Assembly (NCBI RefSeq): GCF_010731775.1
Contig: NZ_AP022590.1
Coordinates: 992,001-1,056,000 of the forward strand
Direction of reading: 5' to 3'
Source of the DNA: Mycobacterium mantenii
GTDB lineage: Bacteria > Actinomycetota > Actinomycetes > Mycobacteriales > Mycobacteriaceae
Length of the DNA stretch: 64,000 nucleotides
Part shown: one piece after another, positions 43,589-51,599 of the stretch
How the letters are laid out: the number at the start of each line of letters is the position of its first letter
How positions within the stretch are numbered: the stretch's first letter is position 1
Made by a program: the position numbers and the translations under genes
Notes under the pieces: model-generated
The model's database searches: none
Told to the model about the DNA's origin: nothing
What the model saw: only the letters and a program-made list of their open reading frames with translations

Positions 43589-44471
43589 CGATCAACGATG
43601 GTCGCACCTAGGCCACGGTCGCCGCCGCCGAACTACCGATAAAGCCCCGACGCAACGACGGCCGTCGTGATCAAGTCCGCACGTCGCAACTGGAGCGCCC
43701 GCCCGCTGACGGGGTGGACCGATGGATCGGCCCGCCACAGGGGAGCGGCAGGGGCGGGCCGAGCACCGTAGGACGCGGGTCAGCGCTGATCGGTTCCAGT
43801 CGATTGCGTCATCTGTTCGAAAGGCGAATCTGCGTAGGGGTCAGCTGATCGGTGAGGTCGCGCCAGGTGGTCGCGTTGTCGTCATGGGCGGTGTCCGTCA
43901 TGGCTAACCCTTTCGTATCGCGATCCGGTAGCCAAGCCCTTCAGATCAGTTGAGCACGTATTGGGCATGGCACCTGTTCAGATTCCTAAAAACACCCTTT
44001 GAACTGCGGTAATACTGGTGCGCGATACTGGGATTGAATCAGACGAAGTCTCGCCCAACGACCGGAGGCCGCTCGGCAGCGGGGTACCGCCGCGATAGGG
44101 CCCGACCATGCTGGACTATGCGGCGGGAGCGGTCGCGGCGCCAGCCCGCTCACATCACGTCCAGAGCGGCCGCGGCGACGTCGAGCGCACCTGCGATGCC
44201 GGCGGGCATCGAACGACACCGCGGCGGCGACCAGCCGAGCGTCCACCCCACGCAGGTCGGCGAGCGCGCACAAATGCCGCGGTGAGCATAGTGCCGACCG
44301 TGGCTCGGGCGGGTATGAAAGCGCGGTCCGTACCGCCATTCATACCGCCATTAGGGTCGATTGACCGCGACTTTCCGTAGATGTCCGCGGCTGTGTCTGT
44401 GTGCGGTAATCCGCTGTGCCGCAAGGGATATAGCACACATTCGCGGACGCCTGCGTATACCGCCGTTAAGC
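43589..44471. other. 883-bp stretch with no supportable gene, right end of the element
   Basis: Several open frames exist on both strands (for example 43722-43907 plus, 43986-44339 minus), but they lack ribosome sites and are Arg-rich in the manner of out-of-frame translations. In minus-strand frames fragments such as LRGVDARLVAAAVSFDA hint at a decayed gene. The stretch probably is eroded element DNA ending at attR. Confidence 0.4.
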
Positions 44472-44515
44472 CTGGGGGTCAAGTGGTCGCAGGTTCAAAT
44501 CCTGTCAGCCCGACA
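44472..44515. repeat. attR: second copy of the tRNA-Pro 3' segment
   Basis: Exact 44-bp copy of attL (4101-4144) lacking the 5' half of the tRNA, so not a functional tRNA. It defines a 40.4-kb element. The bases after it keep CAGGTCAGAGG and then form CAGAGG...CCTCTG (44520-44540), a small hairpin unlike the terminator beside the real tRNA. Confidence 0.93.
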
Positions 44516-44605
44516 ACAGGTCAGAGGGTATTTCACCTCTGGCAAATAGCCTTGGAAAAGGCTTTGACCCCAATTCTTACCCCAATTGGCCGGTAAGATC
44601 AGTCC

Positions 44606-45211
44606 ATGGCAAAGCGGGCAGCAAATGGTCGCGGAGCAATTCGGCACCGTCCAGACGGACGGTGGGAAGCCCGGCTCAGTTACGTCGATTCCGCTACCGG
44701 CCAACGCAAGCGCGTCAGCGTGCTCAGGGCAATGATGACAATCGTCTTATCACCCGTGAAAATTCTCTTGCGGCATAAGGCAGCGTCGAGCACAAGAAGC
44801 CCTCGATCAGCACGCCGTTTTCGAGGAGGAGTTTTCGGTGGTGAGGTTCTGCTGTCGGTCGCGTTGCTGACCGCCGGTTGGGACCTGCCTATCGCGGTTG
44901 CCGATGAAGGCACACCAGTGGTGGTTGACTGCGGTCAGCCGCAAGTCAGGCCGGAACACATTATTTTGACCTGCGCTGACAACACCTGGGCAATCGACAA
45001 CCTCGTCTGGCGCAGCTGGGGAGCTGATGGCGCAACCGGCAGCGGCATCGAATTTAAGGTCACCTGCGTTCCGAACTGTGCGCAAGGCTCGCCGACCTAC
45101 TCTCCGGTGACGGTTACGCTCACCGGCGCTACCCCTCCCGACTTCCGCTACACCACCGCGGTAATCGCCGACCAAAACACAGGCAGGTCGGATACCTGGC
45201 CAATGAGGTAG
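44606..45211 (+). pseudogene. Integrase N-terminal fragment fused in frame to a secreted-protein gene
   Basis: The first 41 residues (RGAIRHRPDGRWEARLSYV, GQRKRVSVLR) match the arm-binding N-terminus of tyrosine integrases, close in style to the intact integrase of this window. The frame then changes character and becomes an exported protein. From ATG 44732 or GTG 44756, a basic region leads into LLSVALLTAGWDLPIAVADE and a Cys-containing mature domain (VVDCGQ, LTCADNTWAIDNLVW, VTCVPNCAQG). So a deletion has joined an integrase remnant to an exported-protein gene. The secreted part may still be expressed from its own start. Function unknown. Confidence 0.6.
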
Positions 45212-45399
45212 ATGGGAGGCGGCAGTCATGGGTTAGCCCCGTCCGGCCTCTGCCAAGGTGATTGATTCGATTCCAAGTATTAGATGTCGGCTAGGCGAAC
45301 CGGTCCCAACGAAACCGCTTACACAGACGGCCGACGCGGATACATTGATGGCCTCGGGTATGGGGAACGATTTCCGCACGACAACACCGGAGTTGAGTT

Positions 45400-45819
45400 A
45401 TGTCGCGTGTCGCTAGCTACGCACGGATGAAGCAGTCCGCGCGGACGGGTCGCAGAAGTTGCCTTGTTACGACGTCAACGCTGGCGTGCGCTGGCCTAGG
45501 CGTATTGCTCTGGGGCACTGTTGGGTTCGCGCCCAATGCCGCCGCCGCGCCGCCTGGCACCACATGCGGAACGGTTACTGATGTACCCGGCCGTACACAA
45601 CCAGTGGTTGTGCTCAAAGGTGATGTCGACTGCTCGACAGCAATACGCATCGCAAACCGCTACTTCCACGATCCGTCCGTGCCGAAGAGCGACGGGTCGA
45701 GTGCCGAAGCGACGGTCGAAGGGTGGCAATGCTTGATTCCTATACTTCCGGGCCGCACACATGCTGACTCGTATGGGGAATGCGACCTAGCCGGGAGCGG
45801 GTTCAGGATGGGTAACTGA
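45400..45819 (+). CDS. Small secreted protein
   Basis: 139 aa (ATG 45400; ATG 45427 is an alternative). A basic N-terminus and hydrophobic core (LACAGLGVLLWGTVGF) end at APNAAAA, a plausible signal-peptidase site, leaving about 95 residues. The mature part has cysteines in TTCGTV, GDVDCSTA, WQCLIP and GECDLA, probably two disulfides. This style of small exported Cys protein is common in mycobacterial accessory regions; the role is unknown. Confidence 0.65.
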   Translation: MSRVASYARMKQSARTGRRSCLVTTSTLACAGLGVLLWGTVGFAPNAAAAPPGTTCGTVTDVPGRTQPVVVLKGDVDCSTAIRIANRYFHDPSVPKSDGSSAEATVEGWQCLIPILPGRTHADSYGECDLAGSGFRMGN

Positions 45820-45875
45820 CGGGTCTATCGCAGTGATGACCGGCTACTTGGCAATCGCGAAGCGCCCCATAATCG

Positions 45876-46547
45876 TTGGGCTTTCCGCTTGCTTTGCATC
45901 CATCTGGGTCGCGATGGCGAGGTGCGCTTGCGCAGCGTCGGCTAAAAAGACGAGACGTTGTCAATGCTGACAAGCATGCCGTGGCCGGAGGCGGCGAGCC
46001 GCAAAACGACTTGGTGCTTCGGAGGCTGGCCGACGTCTCCGTCGTCGCGATCTTGCTGTTATTCGCAGTTGTCGGGCTGCTTTGGCGGCCATGGCAGCAC
46101 CCGGAGTCCAACACCACGATCACCTCATCGAGCAACGCACCGACCACCTCCACCCCCGCCGGGACCACGACGGCAGCACTATCCTTTACTGCCCCGCCGC
46201 CAGTGACGGTGACAGCGTCAGCACCGGCGCACGATCCCGCCCGTGAGAAGAGTTTTCTGGCCGGGCTGGATGCGGCGGCGGCGCTATCGGGGCCGAAGCA
46301 CGTCTCCTACGCCACGATTCCTGGTAGTCACGGTGCGTACATGGGCGACCCTTCCGCGTGGATGCCCGGTGGCTCAGTGCTCAAGTACGTCTACCAGGCG
46401 TGCGCTGTGTTGGCTCGGTATCCACATCATTACGAGCAGGCCACCGATCCCTTCTACGAGGAGGTGGGGATGCCCATGGACGTCGACGCAAAGACGCAGC
46501 AAGAGAGAGTGACCTACATGCAGATCGTCGGGTTCGACCTGTGCTAA
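45876..46547 (+). CDS. Single-pass membrane protein with exported C-terminal domain
   Basis: Up to 223 aa. The start is unclear (TTG 45876; GTG 45981 also in frame, neither with a clear ribosome site). One membrane helix (VVAILLLFAVVGLLW near 56-70) is followed by a Ser/Thr/Pro linker. The C-terminal domain begins EKSFLAGLDAAAAL and ends YMQIVGFDLC, reminiscent of DUF732-like exported mycobacterial domains (Ala-rich helix, paired Cys near QACAVLAR and the C-terminus). Function unknown. Confidence 0.55.
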   Translation: MGFPLALHPSGSRWRGALAQRRLKRRDVVNADKHAVAGGGEPQNDLVLRRLADVSVVAILLLFAVVGLLWRPWQHPESNTTITSSSNAPTTSTPAGTTTAALSFTAPPPVTVTASAPAHDPAREKSFLAGLDAAAALSGPKHVSYATIPGSHGAYMGDPSAWMPGGSVLKYVYQACAVLARYPHHYEQATDPFYEEVGMPMDVDAKTQQERVTYMQIVGFDLC

Positions 46548-47005
46548 TCCCAGACACGCCCTCCCAAATCGGAAGGGGCGGCGCCGATTACCATCGATCT
46601 ATCGGCGGGGGTTGATCTCATTCTGGCGTCGATCGTGACAGCTACATACGAGCCGAGCCGACTAACCCGTTGGGGACGGGCAAATCTGCTGATTTTCGTG
46701 CGAGTGATAGATACCACCTGTTACTTTGCTGACAATCACGTCGGGTGTGATCGAGAAGCTAGACACGGCAAACGTTTCTGCTCGAAACAGCAGTTTCTTG
46801 GGGGAAGCCATTAGATGGCTGGGTGCGGAGCGCGACGGGGTGCGCCTCCGCTAAAAGCCTTGCCGTATCGACTCCATGGTGCAGACAGGTGACGCAAGGC
46901 CCGTTACTGACCGTGACCAAACCCAAAAAGACGGCCATGAGGAAAACGCTGATCGCTACGGCGGCAGGAGAAATGCCCTCTCCCCGAGGGAAAAGGTACT
47001 GAAAA
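46548..47005. other. 458-bp gap with remnants of a signal-peptide gene
   Basis: No complete gene. Near its right end, 46934-46999 encodes MRKTLIATAAG and then a short basic tail before a stop. It looks like the start of a signal peptide whose gene has decayed, and it resembles the two intact starts that follow at 47006 and 47270. Long open frames on the minus strand are antisense to this and were not accepted. Confidence 0.35.
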
Positions 47006-47236
47006 ATGAAAGCAAAAAACACTCGTGGCATCGCTATTGCTGCGCTGGCTGCAGCCCCGGCCGGCGTTGTCGCGCCAGCGAATGCGGCACAGCATGGTGA
47101 TGACCGTTCCGGTCCAGCATCCAATCACGGGCGAACCCCTTGCCTGGACGTGTGGAGGCACTGGCCGTTGCAGCTGGTGCGCAAGCCCACCCGACGCCCG
47201 TGTCGAACTGCGTTAGGGCACCGCACTTGGTGCTGA
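47006..47236 (+). CDS. Small exported peptide, possibly frameshifted
   Basis: Strong ribosome site (GAGGGAAAAGG) before ATG 47006. Signal peptide MKAKNTRGIAIAALAAAP...ANAAQHG, 76 aa in total. After the cleavage region the current frame gives Arg-rich sequence. The +1 frame reads VQHPITGEPLAWTCGGTG and CSWCASPPDARVELR, a more protein-like Cys-containing domain. A one-base frameshift near nt 47100 is therefore suspected. Member of the run of small secreted proteins here. Confidence 0.45.
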   Translation: MKAKNTRGIAIAALAAAPAGVVAPANAAQHGDDRSGPASNHGRTPCLDVWRHWPLQLVRKPTRRPCRTALGHRTWC

Positions 47237-47269
47237 ACTACTGAAACAACATAACTAGGAGGAAAACGA

Positions 47270-47608
47270 GTGAAGAAGATAGCAACAATCATCGGCGCTG
47301 GCGCGGCGGCTCTCGCAATCGCTACGGCAGCCCCAGCCACTGCAGCCCAGGGCGGCTTTGACCACAATGGCAATCCACACGCTTGGATCAAAGTTGGCTA
47401 CCAGGAAATGAATATTCATCCCAATCATACTGGTGGGTATGACCAGAACTACCACGGAGGTTGCCCTGGCGTTTCAGATAGGCACCAATGCGACCAGTTG
47501 ACACAGGGTATTACGCGTGAGTGGTTAGCTGCCCCAGGTCGCAAAGTCGGTGGGTATTGGGCAGAGTATTACCCCAATACCGGCGCGTTGCGCTCGGGAA
47601 CGTGGTGA
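47270..47608 (+). CDS. Small secreted protein, His/Gly/Tyr-rich
   Basis: 112 aa from GTG 47270 with an excellent AGGAGG site. Signal peptide MKKIATIIGAGAAALAIATA...ATAAQGG. The mature part of about 85 residues contains HNGNPHAWIKVGYQEMNIH and one Cys pair (GGCPGV, HQCDQL). No family recognised. Its stop overlaps the next ATG (TGATG), indicating coupled expression with the next two exported proteins. Confidence 0.7.
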   Translation: MKKIATIIGAGAAALAIATAAPATAAQGGFDHNGNPHAWIKVGYQEMNIHPNHTGGYDQNYHGGCPGVSDRHQCDQLTQGITREWLAAPGRKVGGYWAEYYPNTGALRSGTW

Positions 47609-47901
47609 TGAGGGCCGCACTAATGGGAGCGGTAGCTGCTTCGGCAGCCGCCCTCTCCCTGCTTACCTTCACACCGCACGCAGCGGCCCAGCCAGCCGGG
47701 TGCTCCGACCCCAACCAGACAACGGCCTATGTCGACACGTCGTGGAGTTCGCACAACGACGGTGTCTGGGTGGCGTGTGTGCCTTACACGGACGTCAATC
47801 ACGAATGCTTTGCCTCATTTGCGAAGGCGAAGAAGCTCTACCGACGTGGGGAAGGCCCAGCCCCGGAGTGCCGCAGCATCTACAACCCACCGAGGTCTTG
47901 A
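47608..47901 (+). CDS. Small secreted Cys-rich protein
   Basis: 97 aa, ATG 47608 overlapping the upstream stop. Signal peptide MRAALMGAVAASAAALSLLT ending PHAAAQ. The mature domain has four cysteines (AGCSDP, WVACVPY, HECFAS, PECRSI), likely two disulfides, and a basic KAKKLYRRG helix. It overlaps the start of the following gene by one base. Not recognised. Confidence 0.68.
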   Translation: MRAALMGAVAASAAALSLLTFTPHAAAQPAGCSDPNQTTAYVDTSWSSHNDGVWVACVPYTDVNHECFASFAKAKKLYRRGEGPAPECRSIYNPPRS

Positions 47902-48218
47902 TGAAGATTGCTGTCGCGGCATTGGCCGCAGGAATCGTTCTGGCCGGGAGCCCACCAGCAGCCCACGCCGAACCGCAATGCACTGAGGACTGCGGCGAAA
48001 GCCAACCGCAGTACCTCATGAATGAGTTGCGTCGCGGCGGCATCCAGCCCGACAGTGTTCGCCAAGCTGTCGCCACAGCCAAAGCCATCTGCGCTCACGC
48101 GAATGCGGGAGCGACACGCGAACAACTCAGAACAATCGCAGGCGACGGGTCTCCCGCGCAGACCGATGTCGTCATCAACGCCGCCATTAAGATCTACTGC
48201 CCAGGAGCGAAAGCTTGA
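47901..48218 (+). CDS. DUF732-like secreted protein
   Basis: 105 aa, ATG 47901. Signal peptide MKIAVAALAAGIVLAGSPPAAHA. The mature part follows the DUF732 pattern of mycobacterial exported proteins: YLMNELRRGGI, VRQAVATAKAICAHANAGAT, TDVVINAAIKIYCPG (Cys in the central helix and a C-terminal YCP). The domain has no established biochemical role. Fourth of the tandem exported-protein genes; its stop overlaps a TTG start. Confidence 0.75.
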   Translation: MKIAVAALAAGIVLAGSPPAAHAEPQCTEDCGESQPQYLMNELRRGGIQPDSVRQAVATAKAICAHANAGATREQLRTIAGDGSPAQTDVVINAAIKIYCPGAKA

Positions 48219-48460
48219 GACACGCACTTGCGGGCATCGCCGCCGGGCTGGGTTTGGCACCGCCTGCCCACGCCGACCAGACACCGACATTGGGCGTCGC
48301 CCACCCGTCAGGCTCGCCCTACGCGGACGGGCTGGGCACAGTATGCCCAACGGTGTTCTCACTAGGAGCAACCGCAATGAGCACAATCCGCAAAATCAAC
48401 TGGGATTCCTGGGGCGGACCCCACGCGACCGGCCACGGCATGCGTCAGGCGGCGGCTATG
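48215..48460 (+). pseudogene. Secreted-protein gene cut by the IS481 element
   Basis: TTG 48215 with GGAG upstream, overlapping the previous stop. Short signal sequence RHALAGIAAGLGLAPPAHAD, then about 55 residues (GTVCPTVFSLGATAM, INWDSWGGPHATGHGM). The frame runs on into DNA antisense to the IS481 transposase, so the original 3' end is missing. The exact junction between about 48440 and 48510 is not clear. Probably non-functional. Confidence 0.5.
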
Positions 48461-48504
48461 CCAGCCCCCGAAACAAGGAATCTGGTGGCGAAGGATCTCG
48501 GCAC

Positions 48505-48846
48505 GACGCGGATGTCGCGGTCGTCGATGAGCACGGTGACTTTGGTGCCGGTGCGGCGCTTGCCCAGGCCAATGTGGTGCAGGCGGCTGTTGTAGCGGAT
48601 GGTGATGGCGCCGGCGGCGTCGATGGTGTCGGTGCGTATGCGGCAGTGGGCGGGGATCACGTAGCCGGTTGGGGTGGCTTTGGGGCGGTGAGTGTAGGCC
48701 TGGGTCGGAGTGCGTCTGTGGAGTGCACGGTGTGGTCGGTGCTGGTTGTAGTAGACGCGGAATTGGTCGCAAAGGTGTTGGAGTTCAGCGATTGTGGCCG
48801 CGGGATGTGCAGTTAGGCATTTCTTTTGAGTTTGGTGGAAGCGCTC
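48505..48846 (-). pseudogene. IS481-family transposase, C-terminal part
   Basis: The frame resumes after the IS110 insertion with ERFHQTQKKCLTAH, which supplies the Glu of the DDE triad, and then QFRVYYNQHRPHRALHRRTP and YVIPAHCRIRTDTIDAAG, the beta-barrel tail typical of IS481. The normal last residues are replaced by unrelated sequence after IDDRDIRVV. Confidence 0.8.
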
Positions 48847-48862
48847 GATGCTCCTATGTTTG

Positions 48863-49975
48863 TCAAGCGGCGGTTTGGTGGGGTTCAGCTGCTGGCGTTG
48901 AGGTTGCCTGTGGGCGTGGGAGATTGGCGTAGATTTCGCGGGCGATGTAGCGCTTGAGGCAGCGGATGATCTCGCGTTTGGTGAGTCCTTCGTTGGTGCG
49001 GCGTTCTACGTAGGCGCGGGTGGGTTCGTGGTGTCGCAGTCGCACGATCGTAACGATGTAGAGGGCACTGTTGGCCTGTCGGTCGCCGCTGCGCGATAGC
49101 CGGTGTCGGCCGGTCGTGCGGCCGCTGCTGGCGGGCTGTGGTGCCACGCCGCAGAGTTTGGCGAAAGCGGCTTCGTCGTGGATGCGTTCTGGATTGTCTC
49201 CGGTGGTGACGAGGAACTGGCCGGCCAGCTCGACACCGACGCCGAAGAGCTCAACGAGATCAGGTGCGGCGGCGCGAACGACGACCTCAATTTGTTTGTT
49301 GAGTGCTTTGATTTCGCCGTCAAGAGCCTTCCACCTGCGGGCCAGGTCGCGAAGGGCGGTCTTGATGCTGGCCATCAGCAGGCGCTCGGGGTGAGCACAC
49401 AGGTGAGCGAAGTCGGTGGTTTCGGGCCGAAGACCGAGGCAACGATTGATCAGGGTTCGCTTGGTCAGCGTGACGAGCTCGTCGCGCAGCGGCGATGGGG
49501 CGCCGATCATGATCCCGAACAAGGTGTTGAAAGTTTGGGTTCGGGCCTTGACTGCGCTGCTGCGGGTGACACGTAAAGTGCGGATCACTTCGACCATGCC
49601 GCACTTGGACTTTGGTGTCGCGGTCGAGGTTTGGCCGAGTACGGCACGGGCGATCTGCTCGGCGTCGAGACGGTCAGACTTGCCGTCCATTCGTCGAGCG
49701 ATGCGGTTAGGTCGGTTTACCTCGATGACTCGTTCGCCGGCGGTCGTCAGGGCGCGAGTCAGCGTTGCACCGAATGATCCGGTGCTTTCGACGCCGATCG
49801 CCTCAAGTGCTCCGTGCGTGCGCATCCAAGACAGCAGCGCGTGGTAGCCAGCGTCGGTCGCAGGGAACTCCTGATGACCGAGCAACCGACCGTGCTGGTC
49901 GATGACCGCGGCGTAGTGAGTGTGCTTATGCGTGTCAACGCCACCGATGACAGTCTCGACTTCTGTTGCGATCAT
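48863..49975 (-). CDS. IS110-family transposase (DEDD/serine recombinase)
   Basis: 370 aa; ATG 49975 with GGAGGAG upstream. The N-terminal RuvC-like domain shows GGVDTHKHTHYAAVID, GVESTGSFG and GKSDRLDAEQIARAV (the four acidic residues). The C-terminal Transposase_20 domain has LFGVGVELAGQFL and the putative catalytic Ser in PASSGRTTGRHRLSRSGD. No interruption is seen, so this copy may be active. IS110 enzymes use an element-encoded bridge RNA to pair donor and target; the 231-bp leader would hold it. Confidence 0.92.
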   Translation of the reverse strand: MIATEVETVIGGVDTHKHTHYAAVIDQHGRLLGHQEFPATDAGYHALLSWMRTHGALEAIGVESTGSFGATLTRALTTAGERVIEVNRPNRIARRMDGKSDRLDAEQIARAVLGQTSTATPKSKCGMVEVIRTLRVTRSSAVKARTQTFNTLFGIMIGAPSPLRDELVTLTKRTLINRCLGLRPETTDFAHLCAHPERLLMASIKTALRDLARRWKALDGEIKALNKQIEVVVRAAAPDLVELFGVGVELAGQFLVTTGDNPERIHDEAAFAKLCGVAPQPASSGRTTGRHRLSRSGDRQANSALYIVTIVRLRHHEPTRAYVERRTNEGLTKREIIRCLKRYIAREIYANLPRPQATSTPAAEPHQTAA

Positions 49976-50206
49976 GGAATTCGCTCCTCCGTTAGGGCCA
50001 ATCTGACGGTTGGGCGAACCGGCCGGACGGAGCGACAGGTCTGTGACGGGGCTTCTAGTCCAAGCTCCTATCAGGTCAGATCCGTCTGGCCGGTGCGCAC
50101 CGCGACGCTGCACCGGCGTCGACCGACAAATCGAACGCAGGACACCTTGGTCACACCTTGGCCGGGGTCAGGCCGACCGGTGCAGCGTCGTCGATAAGTC
50201 TTCACA
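49976..50206 (-). ncRNA. Candidate bridge-RNA region of the intact IS110 element
   Basis: The 231 bp between the left boundary and the transposase start has no gene and is the usual place of the bridge RNA in IS110-group elements. It contains ATAGGAGC on the transposase strand (50064-50071), repeated at the right end (48850-48857), consistent with a donor-binding loop. Inferred from position and word match; folding was not computed. Confidence 0.4.
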
Positions 50207-50940
50207 GACTTTTCCGCAGGTCTGTGGATGGTAGGGCCGGCTGGTCAGGTAGGTGATGCCCAGTGTGCCTAGGGTGATTTCCAGGGCGGTACAGCCGCCG
50301 CGTCGGGGTGCTCCGGTGAAGATGGCGCCGTTGTCGGTGAGCACCGAGGCGGGTGGGCCCCAGGTGGTGAAGGCGGTGGTGAAGGTTGCGGTCACGTCGG
50401 GGCCACTGATGTTGCGGCGGCCAGGCTGGCGATGGCCAGACGGGAGTGGTCATCGATGATGTTGAGGATTTCCACGCCGCCGCCGTGGGCGAGGTGCCAA
50501 TCGGTGACGTCGGCTTGCCAGCATTGGTTGGGCAGGTCGGCGCAGAAGCGCTTCCAGGAGGAGCGGGGCCGTTTGTGCGGTTGGGGTGTGACGAAGCCAC
50601 GACGCTTTAAGATTCGCCAGATGGTGGAGACGGCAGGCACATTCGTGATAGTGGGGTTGGTGGCGAGATGGGCGGCGATGGTGTCGGCGCCGGCATCTAG
50701 ACCGCGTTTGGTCAGGGTCTTGCGTAGCCGTACGATGCGCTCTTCGACCTCTACGGTGACGGCTTGAGGGCTGTGGTGCGGACGCCGTGAACGCGGGAGG
50801 TAGGCCGCGTCGCCGTCGGCCTCGTAGCGTTTGCACAGTTGTTGGATCCACTGCCGGGAGACGCCGTAGTCGCGAGCGACTTCGGTTTTGCTGCGTCCTT
50901 CCAGTACCACAGCGGTGATGACGAGCTGCGCGTTCGACAT
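50207..50940 (-). pseudogene. IS481-family transposase, N-terminal and central part
   Basis: The ATG at 50940 opens an HTH domain (GRSKTEVARDYGVSRQWIQQ), a second HTH (VPAVSTIWRILKRRGFV) and the catalytic core with Asp in CWQADVTDWHL. A one-base frameshift near 50400 (after LAIASLAAAT) moves the frame to VTATFTTAFTTWG and VLTDNGAIFTG, which holds the second Asp. It ends at RPYHPQTCGKV where the IS110 element is inserted. Confidence 0.85.
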
Positions 50941-51007
50941 GGCTGACCTCCCCAGCTTGCAGAGGTGTCAACTATGTCGCGAGACAGCTGCCAACTATGT
51001 CCTGGAA

Positions 51008-51027
51008 TCAAACACTGTCAGCCCGAC
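51008..51027. repeat. Degenerate third copy of the tRNA-Pro att sequence
   Basis: TCAAA, two different bases, then CTGTCAGCCCGAC: 18 of 20 positions match the 3' end of attL/attR. It lies right beside the IS481 end. It probably marks the far edge of an older island or an eroded tandem integration. Confidence 0.5.
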
Positions 51028-51237
51028 CGTTGGTCAACGCACGTTAGATCGTTTTGCCACCAGCCGCTGTGATCAGCAGCCGACCGGGCCGCCGCCCGCT
51101 GGGCAGGTGGGTATGTTGATAATCGGTAGGCAGCTCACGGACGTCGTCGAGACGGCGAACGCGAGCAGCAGCACAAACAGGACCTTCTTCCCCCTCGTCA
51201 TGACTGAAAAGCGTATGCCCGCCCGGGGTTTCCGGCG
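51028..51237. other. Chromosome-side junction with no clear gene
   Basis: Short stretch with stop codons in most frames. An Arg-rich open frame on the minus strand (51044-51352) overlaps it but has no ribosome site and is antisense to a membrane-peptide frame. Nothing else is supported. Confidence 0.35.
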
Positions 51238-51393
51238 GTGGTTTCCGCACCAGCTGCAGAAATCCCCGAGCAGCTGGGAGGCGCGCAGCTACTTTTGCTC
51301 GCCCTCGGATTACTACTCGTCGCCGTGCTCGTCTACCCCGTCGACTTTCCACACCGCGAGATGCTGCGGCGGCAACGACGTCGAATAACTTGA
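51238..51393 (+). CDS. Possible 51-aa membrane peptide
   Basis: From GTG 51238 the frame encodes one strong membrane helix (LLLLALGLLLVAVLVYPV) followed by a basic tail (REMLRRQRRRIT), a sensible inside-positive topology. The upstream frame is closed by a stop near 51204. No good ribosome site. It could also be the C-terminal remnant of a longer gene lost at the island edge. Confidence 0.3.
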   Translation: MVSAPAAEIPEQLGGAQLLLLALGLLLVAVLVYPVDFPHREMLRRQRRRIT

Positions 51394-51599
51394 GTGATGG
51401 AAACGGCGGCGCTACTCACACCCGAGCGCAGATCGGAGTGCATGAGAGCGAGGGTCGACCTGTTCTGGCGAACGACCTGCGGATGTGAATGTCGTGCGGG
51501 ATGATCTTCGCAAGGCTGGGTCACTGGTATCTGATGCTCGTGTCCATCACGCTAAAGACAGCTGTGGCCAATTCGTTGCTTTTCGAGGAGCGCCAAGTT

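Larger units (their letters stand above)
48847..50206 (-). mobile_element. Intact IS110-family element inserted in the IS481 transposase gene
   Basis: The IS481 codons read GGA-AAA-GTC at 50207-50215 and continue with GAG-CGC-TTC at 48838-48846, so the insert is 48847-50206, about 1360 bp. No terminal inverted repeat, as usual for IS110. It has 231 bp before the transposase start and 16 bp after the stop. The right end starts GATGCTCCTATG, identical to the IS110-like element at 38612. Confidence 0.85.
48505..51003 (-). mobile_element. IS481-family element, 3'-truncated and interrupted by IS110
   Basis: The right (5') end carries GGACATAGTTGGCAG (minus strand, near 51003), with a second GACATAGTTG inside. 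Transposase coding lies at 50207-50940 and 48505-48846, separated by an IS110-family insertion. The left end lacks a matching inverted repeat, and the protein similarity stops near 48508, so this end is deleted. It abuts an att-like sequence on the right. Confidence 0.7.

Noticed and set aside
43986..44339. 117-aa frame on the minus strand near attR
   Set aside because: Arg-rich, no ribosome site; fragments of sense occur in several frames, which fits decayed DNA rather than a gene.
44472..44515. A second tRNA-Pro gene
   Set aside because: Only the 3' half is present; no acceptor or D arm on the 5' side. It is attR.
46759..47124. 121-aa hydrophobic frame on the minus strand
   Set aside because: It lies antisense to signal-peptide starts at 46934 and 47006 that have good ribosome sites; its hydrophobicity is a by-product of the opposite strand.
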